A stretch of DNA of 64,000 nucleotides, from assembly GCA_963719275.1 (NCBI GenBank), contig CAVRBT010000020.1, positions 54,756 to 118,755 on the forward strand, in the 5' to 3' direction. A program made the position numbers and the translations under genes. The notes under the pieces were generated by a model. That model had not been told where the DNA came from and made no database searches. It saw nothing but the letters and a program-made list of their open reading frames with translations. Source of the DNA: AC-32 sp963719275 (GTDB taxonomy: Bacteria; Actinomycetota; Thermoleophilia; Gaiellales; Gaiellaceae). This document shows positions 24,726-33,487 of the stretch, piece by piece (the first letter of the stretch is position 1; the number at the start of each line of letters is the position of its first letter).

Positions 24726-24977
24726 TTGCAACCACAGACACAGACTCACAACTCCCGAACGGATCTCGACACGCTGGCGACGGCGCTCGCCGAGCGCCTG
24801 CAGCTCTCGAACTCCTCGCCGTGGATGAGCACGGCCGAGGCGGCCGAGTACATGCGCGTCTCGATCCGCTGGCTGCGCCAGCACCTGCACCAGATCCCGC
24901 ACAGCAAGGTGGAGGGCCGGCTGTTCTTCAGCAGCAAGGAGCTCGACGCCTGGCTCGCGAAGAACCGGCGGAGCTAG
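24726..24977 (+). CDS. Excisionase/MerR-like helix-turn-helix protein
   Basis: This 83-residue protein carries a single winged-helix DNA-binding domain of the excisionase type: STAEAAEYMRVSIRWLRQHL followed by IPHSKVEGRLFFSSKELDAWL. These small proteins bind DNA as recombination-directionality factors or simple regulators. The start is taken as TTG at 24726, because AAGGAGAGG precedes it at ideal spacing; GTG at 24687 would add 13 basic residues before that site. No integrase is nearby, so a regulatory role is more likely than excision. Confidence 0.8.
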   Translation: MQPQTQTHNSRTDLDTLATALAERLQLSNSSPWMSTAEAAEYMRVSIRWLRQHLHQIPHSKVEGRLFFSSKELDAWLAKNRRS

Positions 24978-24985
24978 GCAGACGA

Positions 24986-25017
24986 GGTGCCGCCCCGGCC
25001 CGAACCGGGGCGGCACC
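24986..25017 (+). terminator. Strong GC hairpin ending the excisionase-like gene
   Basis: A perfect 13-base-pair stem (GGTGCCGCCCCGG with CCGGGGCGGCACC) closes a 6-base loop, CCCGAA, starting 9 bases after the stop codon. There is no U-tract, as is usual in very GC-rich genomes. It lies between convergent genes and could stop transcription from both sides. Confidence 0.75.
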
Positions 25018-25034
25018 GTCCATCCAGAGTGCGG

Positions 25035-25142
25035 CTACGGCCGCGCCAGCGTCAGCGCCCAGGCGCCGCGACCGTGCGTCGCGGCGTAGAGCACGTTCGC
25101 CGACTGCGAGAGCGTCAGGCGGTAGACCGCCGCCGTCGGGAG
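25035..25142 (-). pseudogene. C-terminal scrap of a BNR-repeat exported protein
   Basis: About 35 codons ending at 25035 read LPTAAVYRLTLSQ and LYAATHGRGAWALTLARP. The block LYAATHGRGAW is also the near-terminal sequence of the 911-residue BNR-repeat protein at 41600-44335, where it precedes RLRLK. No start codon or upstream domain of that family is attached here; the same frame upstream is shadow of the Kelch gene. It is best read as the surviving end of a deleted paralogue lying between the hairpin and the Kelch gene. Confidence 0.6.
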
Positions 25143-25185
25143 CCGGAGCCGGCGGTCTCCCGGTGGCTCGCGCCGAACCAGAGCC

Positions 25186-26103
25186 TCAGAGCCGCCGCGT
25201 CTCGACGGCTTGGCTGTCGACGAGCTGCGGAGTGACGCAGCCGCCGACGGCGTAGAGCCGGCCGCCCAGCGCGAAGAGCGAGAGCGCGTGGCGCGGGATC
25301 TTCGGCGACGGCCCTTGCCGCCAGCGGCCGGAGCGCGCGTCGTAGACCTGGTAGGTGTGCTCCCAGACCGCGTGGATCTCGGGCCCGGACGCGGTCGCGC
25401 CGAGTAGCTCCATCGGCTTCGGCAGCGACGGGCCGCGGCGCCAGCGGTCGCGCTCGGGATCGTAGATCCAGACCTCGCGGAGCACGCGGTCGCCGCGGCG
25501 ACCGCCGATCGTCCAGAGCTCGCCGCGGAAGGCGACCGCGCCGAAGGCGTGCATCGGCCGCGGCAGCGGCGCGAGCCTGTGCCAGCCGTGCTCACCTGCG
25601 CGGTAGGCGAAGACCGTGCGCCGCTCGCGGCCGCCCTCGTAGCCGCCGAGCACGTAGAGCCGCCCGCCAAGCGCGACGGTCGAGTGGTTGAACCGCGGCG
25701 CCGGCAGCGACGGGCCTTTGCCCCAGCGCCGGGCACGCACGTCGTAGACCTCGACGCGCCGCGTGACGCCGGCATTGGTCTGCCCGCCGGTGACGTACAT
25801 GCGATGTCCGATCGCGGCCGCGCTCGCCGCGCGCACCGGTTGCGGGAGCGGCTCGAGCGTCTTCCACCCTTGCCCCGGCATGAAGCGCTGGAAAAGCGCG
25901 AGCCGCCGGCCCGTGTTGCCGACCATCCCGCCGCCGACGTAGATCTTCCTGCCGAGGAGCGCAGTCGCCGAGTAGCTGCGCCGCTGCGACATCGACTGCG
26001 CGAAGGTCCACGCAGGCTGCGCACGGATCCGCGGGGAGGACGAAGGAGAGCTTGCGCAGCCCGCTAGCAAGACGGCGAAGGCCGCCACCGCGGCCGCTTT
26101 CAT
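25186..26103 (-). CDS. Kelch-repeat lipoprotein
   Basis: The 305-residue protein begins with a lipoprotein signal (residues 1-16, LLAGC lipobox, Cys16), so it should be anchored outside the membrane. It then has about five Kelch repeats, each with a paired-Gly strand such as GRKIYVGGG, GHRMYVTGG, GGRLYVLGG and GGRLYAVGG, predicting a beta-propeller. Its ATG shares one base with the OppF-type ATPase stop (TGATG), so it is the last gene of the oligopeptide transporter operon. It may bind a ligand or partner for that transporter; the pairing is unusual. Confidence 0.88.
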   Translation of the reverse strand: MKAAAVAAFAVLLAGCASSPSSSPRIRAQPAWTFAQSMSQRRSYSATALLGRKIYVGGGMVGNTGRRLALFQRFMPGQGWKTLEPLPQPVRAASAAAIGHRMYVTGGQTNAGVTRRVEVYDVRARRWGKGPSLPAPRFNHSTVALGGRLYVLGGYEGGRERRTVFAYRAGEHGWHRLAPLPRPMHAFGAVAFRGELWTIGGRRGDRVLREVWIYDPERDRWRRGPSLPKPMELLGATASGPEIHAVWEHTYQVYDARSGRWRQGPSPKIPRHALSLFALGGRLYAVGGCVTPQLVDSQAVETRRL

Positions 26104-26981
26104 CAGAAGCCTTCGGCCAGCGCGTGCTTGAGGCGGCGGCGCTCGGCCTTTCGCTCCCGCTGCCGCCGCGGGTCGGCGACGGGCACGGCGGTGAGAAGCG
26201 CCTTGGTGTACTCGTTCTGCGGCGAGTTGTAGACCTGCTCGGCCGGCCCGACCTCGACGAGCTTGCCCTGGTTCATCACCGCGATCGTGTCGCTCATCGC
26301 CCGCACCACCGCCAGGTCGTGCGCGATGAACAGATACGTGAGCCCGAAGTCGCGCTGGAGATCGCGCAGCAGATTGAGGATCTGCGCCTGGATCGAGACG
26401 TCGAGCGCGGAGACCGGCTCGTCGCAGACGATCAGCTTCGGGTTCAGCGCGAGCGCGCGCGCGATGCCGATGCGCTGCCGCTGGCCGCCGCTGAACTCGT
26501 GCGGGTAGCGGTTGGTGAAGGTCGGGTCGAAGCCGACGACGTCGAGCAGCCGGCGGACGCTCTCGCGACGGCTCTTGCGAGTGCCGATCCCGTGCACCTC
26601 GAGCGGCTCGGAGACGATGTCGCCGACGGTCATGCGCGGGTTCAGGGACGAGTACGGGTCCTGGAAGACGATCTGCATCTCGCGCCGCATCTTCCGCAGG
26701 TCTCCGCTCTTCAGCGTGGTCAGCTCGCTCCCGTCGAAGCGGATCGAGCCGGCCGTGGGCTGGAGTAGTTGCAACACGCAGTACCCCGTCGTCGACTTGC
26801 CCGAGCCGGACTCGCCGACGAGACCGAGCGTCGTCCCCTCCTCGACCGAGAAGGAAACGCCGTCGACGGCCTTCACGTAGCCGGTCGTGCGGTCGATCAG
26901 GTAGCCGCTGCGGATCGGGAAGTGCTTCTCGAGGCCCTCGACGACGAGGAGCGGCTCCTTGCCCTTGCCGTTCGTGCTCAT
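26103..26981 (-). CDS. Oligopeptide/dipeptide ABC transporter ATPase (OppF/DppF type)
   Basis: The 292-residue ATPase has Walker A GESGSGKST, the Q-loop FQDPYSSLNPRM that is typical of the Opp/Dpp family, signature FSGGQRQRI and Walker B LIVCDEPVSALD. The N-terminal region with a KAVDGVSF strand and the C-terminal oligopeptide-transporter extension are both present. It pairs with the OppD-type ATPase, with which it overlaps by 4 bases, to power peptide uptake. The order in the operon is binding protein, two permeases, OppD, OppF, Kelch lipoprotein. Confidence 0.94.
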   Translation of the reverse strand: MSTNGKGKEPLLVVEGLEKHFPIRSGYLIDRTTGYVKAVDGVSFSVEEGTTLGLVGESGSGKSTTGYCVLQLLQPTAGSIRFDGSELTTLKSGDLRKMRREMQIVFQDPYSSLNPRMTVGDIVSEPLEVHGIGTRKSRRESVRRLLDVVGFDPTFTNRYPHEFSGGQRQRIGIARALALNPKLIVCDEPVSALDVSIQAQILNLLRDLQRDFGLTYLFIAHDLAVVRAMSDTIAVMNQGKLVEVGPAEQVYNSPQNEYTKALLTAVPVADPRRQRERKAERRRLKHALAEGF

Positions 26982-27979
26982 ACCGTCACCGCCGCTCGCT
27001 CGCTGGCCGGATGCGCCGAGCGCACCCAGTGGCCGGGGCGCAGCTCGCGCAGCTCGGGCGGCTCGACCGTGCAGTAGTCGCCGAGGTTCGCGTGCGGGCA
27101 GCGCGGAGCGAACCGGCAGGCCGCAGGCGGGTCGAGCAGGTCGGGAGGCCGGCCCGGGATCGAGGCCAGACGCGCCTCGCGGCCGCCCTCGCCCTCGAGG
27201 GCCGGCAGCGCGCTGAGCAGCGCCTCGGTGTACGGGTGCTCCGGGTGGTCGAAGAGCTCGAGCGTCGAGGCCTGCTCGACCACCTGTCCCGCGTACATCA
27301 CGACGATGTCGTCGGCCGCCTCGGCCACCACGCCCATGTCATGCGTGATCAGGATCATCGCCATCTCGTGCTGCTCGCGCAGCTCCTCGAGCAGGTCCAG
27401 GATCCCCGCCTGCACGGTCACGTCGAGCGCCGTTGTCGGCTCGTCGGCAATCAGCAGCTTCGGGTTGCACGAGAGCGCGATCGCGATCATCACCCGCTGC
27501 CGCATGCCGCCGGAATAGCGGTGCGGGTAGTCGTCGAGGCGCTCCTTCGCCTTTGGGATCCGCACCTCCTCGAGCAGCTCCACGGCTCGCTGCCTCGCCT
27601 CCTTCGACGACATGCCGAGGTGGCGCTGGAGGGCCTCGGTGATCTGCGTCCCGATCTTCAACGTCGGGTTCAGCGACGTCATCGGGTCCTGGAAGATCAT
27701 CGCGATCTCGTGCCCGCGGATGTTCTCGAGCTCACGCTCCTTCAGCTTCGTCAGGTCCTTGCCCTCGAAGGCGATCGAGCCCGAGACGATGCGCGCCGGC
27801 GGCTTCGGGATCAGGCCCATGATCGAGAGCGCGGTCACGGACTTGCCGCAGCCGGACTCGCCGACGATGCCGAGCGTCGTCCCGCGCTCGACCTCGAACG
27901 AGACGCCGTCCACTGCTTTGACGTCGCCCTCGCGGGTCGCGAAGTACGTGCGCAGGTCGCCGACTTCGAGCAGGGGCAT
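26978..27979 (-). CDS. Oligopeptide/dipeptide ABC transporter ATPase (OppD/DppD type)
   Basis: The 333-residue ATPase has Walker A GESGCGKSV, Q-loop FQDPMTSLNPT, signature YSGGMRQRV and Walker B LLIADEPTTALD. The C-terminal extension carries the Cys-containing block CRFAPRCPHANLGDYC, the site of an iron-sulfur cluster in some OppD/DppD proteins. The ATG at 27979 follows AAGGAG at good spacing. It works with the OppF partner at 26103-26981. Confidence 0.94.
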   Translation of the reverse strand: MPLLEVGDLRTYFATREGDVKAVDGVSFEVERGTTLGIVGESGCGKSVTALSIMGLIPKPPARIVSGSIAFEGKDLTKLKERELENIRGHEIAMIFQDPMTSLNPTLKIGTQITEALQRHLGMSSKEARQRAVELLEEVRIPKAKERLDDYPHRYSGGMRQRVMIAIALSCNPKLLIADEPTTALDVTVQAGILDLLEELREQHEMAMILITHDMGVVAEAADDIVVMYAGQVVEQASTLELFDHPEHPYTEALLSALPALEGEGGREARLASIPGRPPDLLDPPAACRFAPRCPHANLGDYCTVEPPELRELRPGHWVRSAHPASERAAVTV

Positions 27980-28022
27980 TAGTGCTCCTTCCAGTGATGG
28001 AGCTTCGTTGCTCGGAGGAGCA

Positions 28023-28961
28023 CTAGGTTTCCCTCGTCCTCGGGTCGAGCGCGTCGCGCAGGCCGTCTGCGATGAAGAACGCGCAGAGGATGAGCCAGGC
28101 GATCAGGATCGACGGGATCAGGATCATCGACGGGTGCGCGAGATACACGTCGCGGCCGTCCTGCGCGAGCGAGCCCCACGACGCCTTCGGCGGGTTGATG
28201 CCGAGGCCGATGAACGACAGGAACGCCTCGCCGAGGATCACGCCCGGAAGCTCCAGGAAGACGAACACGATCAGCACGCCGAGCGTGTTCGGCAGCAGGT
28301 GGCGCCCGAGGATCCGGTACCAGCGCGCGCCTACCGCCCGCGCCGCGCGCACGTAGTCGTTCTCCTTCAGCGTGATGATCTGGCCGCGGACGACGCGGGC
28401 GGCGGTGAACCAGCTCGCGATCGTCAAGGCGATGACCATGACCCAGAAGTTCACGGTCTGGAAGAGCTGGGTGACGATGATCGCGAACGGCAGGTACGGC
28501 AGGCCGTAGAGCGCGTCGAGAAAGCGCATCATCCCGTTGTCGAGCTTCCCGCCGATGAACCCGGAGATCGAGCCGTAGACGATGCCGATGCCCATGATCG
28601 CGATCGTCGCCGCGAAACCGATCCCGATCGAGACCCGGCCTCCGAGCGCAGCGCGCGTGAACAGGTCGCGGCCGTACTGGTCGGTGCCGAACGGGTGGGC
28701 GAGGCTCGGCGGAAGGTACGCCTCGGAGAAGTTCACGGCGTACGGGTCGTACGGCGAGAAGATTGGGACGAAGATCACGTACACCACGAGCACGAGGAAC
28801 AGCACGCCGGCGACGAGCGCCGCCTTGTTCGCGCGGTAGCGGTACCACGCGTCGCGCCAGAGGCTGGTCTGCCGGACGGGGGCGCCCGCGTCGACGGCTC
28901 GGATCCCCTCACCGACAATCGCGCGCTCGCGGAATTCCTCCTGCTGCGGGTTGACGACCAC
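28023..28961 (-). CDS. Oligopeptide ABC permease (OppC/DppC type)
   Basis: The 312-residue permease has a cytoplasmic N-terminus of about 45 residues, six helices, and the family's EAA-type loop (RAARAVGARWYRILGRHLLPN), which docks onto the ATPases. The FGTDQYGRDLFTRA segment after the first extracytoplasmic region is diagnostic for OppC/DppC. It lies 3 bases after the OppB gene. A 43-base gap to the OppD gene holds that gene's ribosome site. It imports short peptides with the binding protein at 29964-31613. Confidence 0.94.
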   Translation of the reverse strand: MVVNPQQEEFRERAIVGEGIRAVDAGAPVRQTSLWRDAWYRYRANKAALVAGVLFLVLVVYVIFVPIFSPYDPYAVNFSEAYLPPSLAHPFGTDQYGRDLFTRAALGGRVSIGIGFAATIAIMGIGIVYGSISGFIGGKLDNGMMRFLDALYGLPYLPFAIIVTQLFQTVNFWVMVIALTIASWFTAARVVRGQIITLKENDYVRAARAVGARWYRILGRHLLPNTLGVLIVFVFLELPGVILGEAFLSFIGLGINPPKASWGSLAQDGRDVYLAHPSMILIPSILIAWLILCAFFIADGLRDALDPRTRET

Positions 28962-28964
28962 GGG

Positions 28965-29894
28965 CTACGTCCTCGCTTCCCGCGTTCTGGGGTCGAGGAA
29001 CCCGTAGAGGATGTCCACGACGAGGTTGCCGAAGATGACGATGACCGCGTAGAGGATCGTCAGGCCCATCGTCACCGAGTAGTCGCGGGCGCTGACCGAG
29101 GTCACGTAGTAGCGGCCGATCCCCGGGATCGCGAAGATCGTCTCGATGATGAACGAGCCCGTGATCACGGCTCCCAGCAACGGGCCCGCCGCGGTCACGA
29201 CCGGGATCAGCGAGTTGCGCAGCACGTGCAGCCCGACGACCCGCTGCGGCCGCAGGCCCTTGGCCTTCGCGGTGCGGACGTAGTCCTGCTGCAGCGTCTC
29301 GAGCATCGTCCCGCGCACGAGCCGGGCGAAGTAGGCCATCGGGAAGAACCCGAGCGCGATCGACGGCAGGATCTTCGACTGCCAGGTCGTCCAGCCGCTC
29401 GTCGGCACCCCGACGTCCCACTTGACGGCGAAGTAGTAGATGAGCAGCGTGGCGACGAGGAAGCTCGGGACGGCGAAGCCGACGTTGGCGATCAGCATCG
29501 CCGCGTAATCCGTCGGCTTGTTCGCGCGTAAGGCCGCCGCCACCCCCAGGGGGATGCCGACCACGATCGCGAACAGGAACGCGTACGCCCCGAGCTCGAG
29601 CGAGACCGGGAAGTGCGACTTGACGATGTCGTTCACGGACTGGTTCCTGAGCACGAGCGACGGCCCCAGGTCGGCCGTGAAGACGCCCTTCACGTACTCG
29701 CCGTACTGCACGTACCAGGGTTGGTCGAGGTGGAACTTGCGGTCGAGGTTGGCCTGGATCGACGCGGGAACCGCGCGCTCCGTCTGGCGGAAGGGGTTCC
29801 CCTTGATTTGCCGCATCATCAGGAAGGTGAAGAGGACCACCAGCAGCAGCACCGGAATCGTCCAGAGAACCCGCCTGAGAATGAACTGCGTCAT
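28965..29894 (-). CDS. Oligopeptide ABC permease (OppB/DppB type)
   Basis: The 309-residue permease starts with MTQFILRRVLWTIPVLLLV, the typical OppB/DppB first helix, and contains the coupling loop RTAKAKGLRPQRVVGLHVLR. Six helices are predicted. It forms the translocation pore with the OppC-type subunit encoded just downstream. About 69 bases separate it from the binding-protein stop, with no clear terminator between, so one transcript is likely. Confidence 0.94.
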   Translation of the reverse strand: MTQFILRRVLWTIPVLLLVVLFTFLMMRQIKGNPFRQTERAVPASIQANLDRKFHLDQPWYVQYGEYVKGVFTADLGPSLVLRNQSVNDIVKSHFPVSLELGAYAFLFAIVVGIPLGVAAALRANKPTDYAAMLIANVGFAVPSFLVATLLIYYFAVKWDVGVPTSGWTTWQSKILPSIALGFFPMAYFARLVRGTMLETLQQDYVRTAKAKGLRPQRVVGLHVLRNSLIPVVTAAGPLLGAVITGSFIIETIFAIPGIGRYYVTSVSARDYSVTMGLTILYAVIVIFGNLVVDILYGFLDPRTREART

Positions 29895-29963
29895 TGGCTC
29901 TCCCCGCGGCGCAGGACGGTCAGGGGGACGGCGGCCCGGAAGCCGCCGTCCCCGCCGACGTCG

Positions 29964-31613
29964 CTAGTCGTTGACGACCTTCACCTTGCTCAGGTCGAAC
30001 TGGTCGAGCAGGTTGATGTTGAAGCTGTCCTGGACGGACGGCGCTTCCTGGGTCACGTACGTGTACCAGTAGATCGGGATGATCGGGAAGTCGCCGTTCG
30101 GGCCGGTCAGCATGTCCTCGGCCTGGCTGTAGATCTTGAAGCGCTCGGCGTTGTCCTTCGTCGCGCGAGCCTTCGCGATCAGCGCGTCGTACTTCGGGTT
30201 GCAGTAGTTGGTGTTGTTGTTGCCCGAGTCGCAGGTCCAGAGCTCGAGGAAGTTGATGTCGTCGACGTAGTCGCCGATCCAGCCGAGCCGGTACGCGTCG
30301 ACCGACTTGTTCGGCGGCGGGCCGAGGAACTCGAGGAACTGGGCCCACTCCATCTGCTTCAGCGTCACGTTGATGCCGAGTTTCTTCCAGGCCGCCTGGA
30401 CCGCGATCGCGATCTCCTTGTGGCCCGGGGCGTCGTTCACGAAGAGGTTGAGCTGCTTCTTCGCGTTCGGCGTCTTGGCGAGCAGCTCCTTGGCCTTCGT
30501 CATGTCGGCCGTCGGCTCGAGGAAGTCGTTCTTGACCTCCGAGAAGCCAGGGATGCCCTTCGGCGAGAACCCCGTCGCGGGCACCTGGTCGGCCTGCGCG
30601 ATGTTGTCGATGATCTCCTTGCGGTCGATCGCGAACGCCAGCGCCTTCCGCTCGTTGAGCGGGACGTTCTTGACGTTCAGGCCGTAGTAGTAGGTGCCGA
30701 GCGCCGGGTAGTTCTGGTAGGTGTCCTCGGTCTTGAGGCGCGGCAGGTCGGCGGGCGGGATGCCCGTCGTGTTGACGTCGACCTCGCCGGCCGAGAACGC
30801 CTGCACGGCGGTCGTGCCGTCGGTGATGATCTTCCCGTTGACACGCTTGAGCTTCACGTCCTGCGCGTCACGCCAGCCGTTCCACTTCGCGAGGTCGATC
30901 CGAGCGTCGTGCTTCCAGACGGCCAGCCTGAACGGGCCGTTGGTGACGATGTGGCCCGGCTGGGTCCACTTCTCGCCCCACTTCTCGACCGCCGAGCGGT
31001 TCACGGCCAGGAACGAGTGGTGCGCGACCTGCTGGATGAACCACGGCTGCGCCGAGGTGAGCTGCACCTTCAGCGTGTACTTGTCGGGCGCCGAGACTCC
31101 GACCTTCGCCTTGAGCGCGTTGCAGTCGCTCTTCTTGGAGTCGCAGGAGTTGTACTCCTGGGCGCCCTTGATGCCGTAGAACTGGTACGCATAGTCCGCG
31201 CCGAGCTCGGGCGAGATCGTGCGCAGCCACGAGTAGACGAAATCGTTCGCGGTCACGGGTTGGCCGTTCGTCCACTTCCCGTCCTTCCGCAGGTGGAAGG
31301 TGACGTTGGCGCCGTTCACGTCCCAGCTCTCTGCGAGGTTCGGGACGGGCTTCAGCGTTTTCGGATCCAGCTTGACCAGCGGATCCATGATGTTGAGCAG
31401 GACGTTCGACGACGTGGTGTCGGTCGCGAGGCCTGGGTCGAGCGACGGCGGCTCCGCGCCCCACGCCAGAGTGATGGTCTGGTCCGCGGCCAGCTGTCCG
31501 CTGCCCGCGGAACCGGTGCTGTTGTCGCTCGAGCTCCCGCCGCCGCAACCGGCAGCGACGAGCGCCGCCACGGCGACGAGAAGGGCGAGCGCAAGTGGTG
31601 TTCGTGTTCGCAT
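29964..31613 (-). CDS. Oligopeptide-binding lipoprotein (OppA/DppA type)
   Basis: The 549-residue protein has a lipoprotein signal with VAAGC (Cys23) followed by a Gly/Ser-rich tether, then the extracellular solute-binding family 5 fold: EPPSLDPGLATDTTSSNVL, VTFHLRKDGKWTNGQPVTANDFVYSW, and a C-terminal lobe. It captures peptides outside the membrane for the OppBCDF transporter. The ATG at 31613 is chosen because it gives a proper signal peptide; a longer reading to 31712 would not. It is the first gene of the six-gene operon and is divergent from a histidine kinase gene 177 bases away. Confidence 0.94.
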   Translation of the reverse strand: MRTRTPLALALLVAVAALVAAGCGGGSSSDNSTGSAGSGQLAADQTITLAWGAEPPSLDPGLATDTTSSNVLLNIMDPLVKLDPKTLKPVPNLAESWDVNGANVTFHLRKDGKWTNGQPVTANDFVYSWLRTISPELGADYAYQFYGIKGAQEYNSCDSKKSDCNALKAKVGVSAPDKYTLKVQLTSAQPWFIQQVAHHSFLAVNRSAVEKWGEKWTQPGHIVTNGPFRLAVWKHDARIDLAKWNGWRDAQDVKLKRVNGKIITDGTTAVQAFSAGEVDVNTTGIPPADLPRLKTEDTYQNYPALGTYYYGLNVKNVPLNERKALAFAIDRKEIIDNIAQADQVPATGFSPKGIPGFSEVKNDFLEPTADMTKAKELLAKTPNAKKQLNLFVNDAPGHKEIAIAVQAAWKKLGINVTLKQMEWAQFLEFLGPPPNKSVDAYRLGWIGDYVDDINFLELWTCDSGNNNTNYCNPKYDALIAKARATKDNAERFKIYSQAEDMLTGPNGDFPIIPIYWYTYVTQEAPSVQDSFNINLLDQFDLSKVKVVND

Positions 31614-31790
31614 GCTTCTGCGTCCCCTCCTCGGGTCGGCCGGCTGGGCACCGGCTTGGTCGGCGGGTGATACCCGGCGGTCTACGACTCGCGACTGAGG
31701 AAAAACCCCCATTAGGGACCGTGCAGACCTGTATTTCGAGTTTCCTTACAAAGGTGGTGAAACACGTGCGAGTGGGCACACCGTCGCCAC

Positions 31791-32765
31791 ATGTCGCTCT
31801 TCTGGCGCGTCTTCGCCACCAACGCCGCGGTGATCGTCACGGCCGCCGTCGTCCTGGCCGCCACGCCCGGGCAGGTCCACTTCCCGCGCACCGCGATCGA
31901 TGCGGCGGTCGGAGTGGTGACCATCGCACTCGTGCTCGTGGCGAACCTCATCCTGCTGCGGCCGCTCTTCGAGCCGCTCCAGCGGCTCGCCGGGCTGATG
32001 CGGCGGATCGACCTGCAGCGGCCGGGCCAGCGGCTGGAGGTCGCGGGCAAGGGCGAGATTGCGCTGCTCGGCTCGACGTTCAACGAGATGCTCGCGCGCC
32101 TCGAGGCGCAGCGGCAGGAGTCCGTCACGCTGACGCTGACCGCGCAGGAGCAGGAGCGGCGGCGGATCGCGCGCAACCTCCACGACGAGATCGGGCAGAA
32201 CCTGACGGCGGTGTTGCTGCAGCTCGACCGGCTCGGTAAGCGCGCAAGGCCGGAACTGCGCGAGGAGTTCGAGGAGACGGTCGAGTTCGTGCGCACCAGC
32301 CTCGACGAGGTGCGCCGGGTCGCCCGCCAGCTGCGGCCGGGCGTGCTCGAGGACCTCGGGCTCGCCAACGCGCTGCGCGAGCTCTGCACGATGTTCTCCA
32401 CGCGCGGCGGCCTGCGCGTCGAGCGCCTGATCGCGCCGACGCTGCCGTTGCTGAGCCCGCAGGCGGAGCTCGTGATCTACCGCGTCGCGCAGGAGAGCCT
32501 GACCAACGCAGCGCGCCACTCCCGCGCCACGCGGGTGGAGCTGCGGCTCGACCGCGTGCCAGGCGGCGTGGTGCTGCGCGTCACCGACAACGGGTGCGGA
32601 CTCTCGGGCGACGCTGCGGCGGCGAGCCTCGGCGGCCTGCGCGGGATGCACGAGTGGGCACTGCTCGTCGGAGGCGAGCTCGACATCTCGTCGCGCGCGT
32701 CCGGCGGCGTGCAGGTTCGGCTCCGCGTCCAGGCGCTCCAGCCGGCCGAGGAGCAGGCAGCGTGA
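31791..32765 (+). CDS. LiaS/NarX-type sensor histidine kinase (first pair)
   Basis: The 324-residue kinase has two N-terminal helices separated by only about 15 exposed residues, a HAMP region (about 58-112), a HisKA_3 domain with phospho-acceptor H131 in RNLHDEIGQNL, and a HATPase_c domain (YRVAQESLTNAARHS, TDNGCGLSG). The tiny external loop suggests sensing at or within the membrane. The usual GLRGMRER block is GLRGMHEW here. The stop overlaps the response regulator GTG by 4 bases. It is a paralogue of the kinase at 35872-36870. Confidence 0.93.
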   Translation: MSLFWRVFATNAAVIVTAAVVLAATPGQVHFPRTAIDAAVGVVTIALVLVANLILLRPLFEPLQRLAGLMRRIDLQRPGQRLEVAGKGEIALLGSTFNEMLARLEAQRQESVTLTLTAQEQERRRIARNLHDEIGQNLTAVLLQLDRLGKRARPELREEFEETVEFVRTSLDEVRRVARQLRPGVLEDLGLANALRELCTMFSTRGGLRVERLIAPTLPLLSPQAELVIYRVAQESLTNAARHSRATRVELRLDRVPGGVVLRVTDNGCGLSGDAAAASLGGLRGMHEWALLVGGELDISSRASGGVQVRLRVQALQPAEEQAA

Positions 32766-33400
32766 CACGCATCCTGCTCGCCGACGACCACACGATGGTC
32801 CGCCGCGGCCTGCGCCTGGTGCTCGACTCCGAGCCCGACCTCGAGGTCGTGGCGGAGGCGGGCGACGGAGCCGAGGCCGTCGACCGCGCGCTCGACGAGC
32901 GGGTCGACCTCGCCGTGCTCGACGTGACAATGCCGCGGCTGACCGGGATCCAGGCCGTGCGGGAGCTCGCGCGGCGTAAGCCGGAGTTGAAGACGCTGAT
33001 CCTCTCGATGCACGACAACGAGCAGTACTTCTTCGAGGCGCTCAAGGCGGGCGCGGCGGGCTACGTGCTCAAGTCGTCGGCCGACCGCGACCTCGTCGAG
33101 GCCTGCCGCGCCGCCATGCGCGGCGAGCCGTTCCTCTACCCGGGCGCGGTGACGGCGCTGATCCGCGACTTCCTCGCGCGCGAGGACACGGACGCCGACC
33201 TCGAGCCGCTCACCCCGCGGGAGCTCGAGATCCTGAAGCTGATCGCCGAGGCGCACTCGACACCCGAGATCGCCGACATCCTCGTGATCAGCCCGAAGAC
33301 GGTCGAGCGCCACCGCGCGAACATCTTCGGCAAGCTCGGCATGCGCGACCGCGTCGAGCTGACCCGCTACGCGATTCGCCGCGGCTTGATCGAGCCGTAG
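32762..33400 (+). CDS. NarL/LuxR-family response regulator (first pair)
   Basis: The 212-residue regulator has a receiver domain with the acidic pocket DD (residues 8-9), phospho-acceptor D54 and a conserved Lys in GYVLKSS, followed by a LuxR helix-turn-helix (about 150-212; LTPRELEILKLIAEAHS and SPKTVERHRANIFGKLG). GTG at 32762 couples it to the kinase. It is closely similar to the regulator at 36872-37531, including the whole receiver alpha4-beta5 face (EQYFFEAL), so cross-talk between the two pairs is possible. Targets are unknown; the SCO gene downstream is one candidate. Confidence 0.94.
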   Translation: MTRILLADDHTMVRRGLRLVLDSEPDLEVVAEAGDGAEAVDRALDERVDLAVLDVTMPRLTGIQAVRELARRKPELKTLILSMHDNEQYFFEALKAGAAGYVLKSSADRDLVEACRAAMRGEPFLYPGAVTALIRDFLAREDTDADLEPLTPRELEILKLIAEAHSTPEIADILVISPKTVERHRANIFGKLGMRDRVELTRYAIRRGLIEP

Positions 33401-33410
33401 GGCCTTCCGC

Positions 33411-33436
33411 CGACCGTCGACCGTCGACCGTCGACC
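33411..33436. repeat. Short tandem repeat, 7-base unit CGACCGT
   Basis: Three full copies of CGACCGT plus CGACC follow each other 10 bases after the response regulator stop. It sits in the gap before the SCO gene, followed by an AT-rich stretch (ATGAGATATATCG) that may hold a promoter. Copy number at such repeats can vary by slippage. Confidence 0.85.
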
Positions 33437-33487
33437 TATGAGATATATCGTGTCGTGATCTAATTCGGCAGGAGCCGAGCGGACGGC

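Noticed and set aside
24726..24977. Excisionase-like gene as evidence of a prophage or integrative element
   Set aside because: No integrase, relaxase, phage gene or attachment repeats were found nearby.
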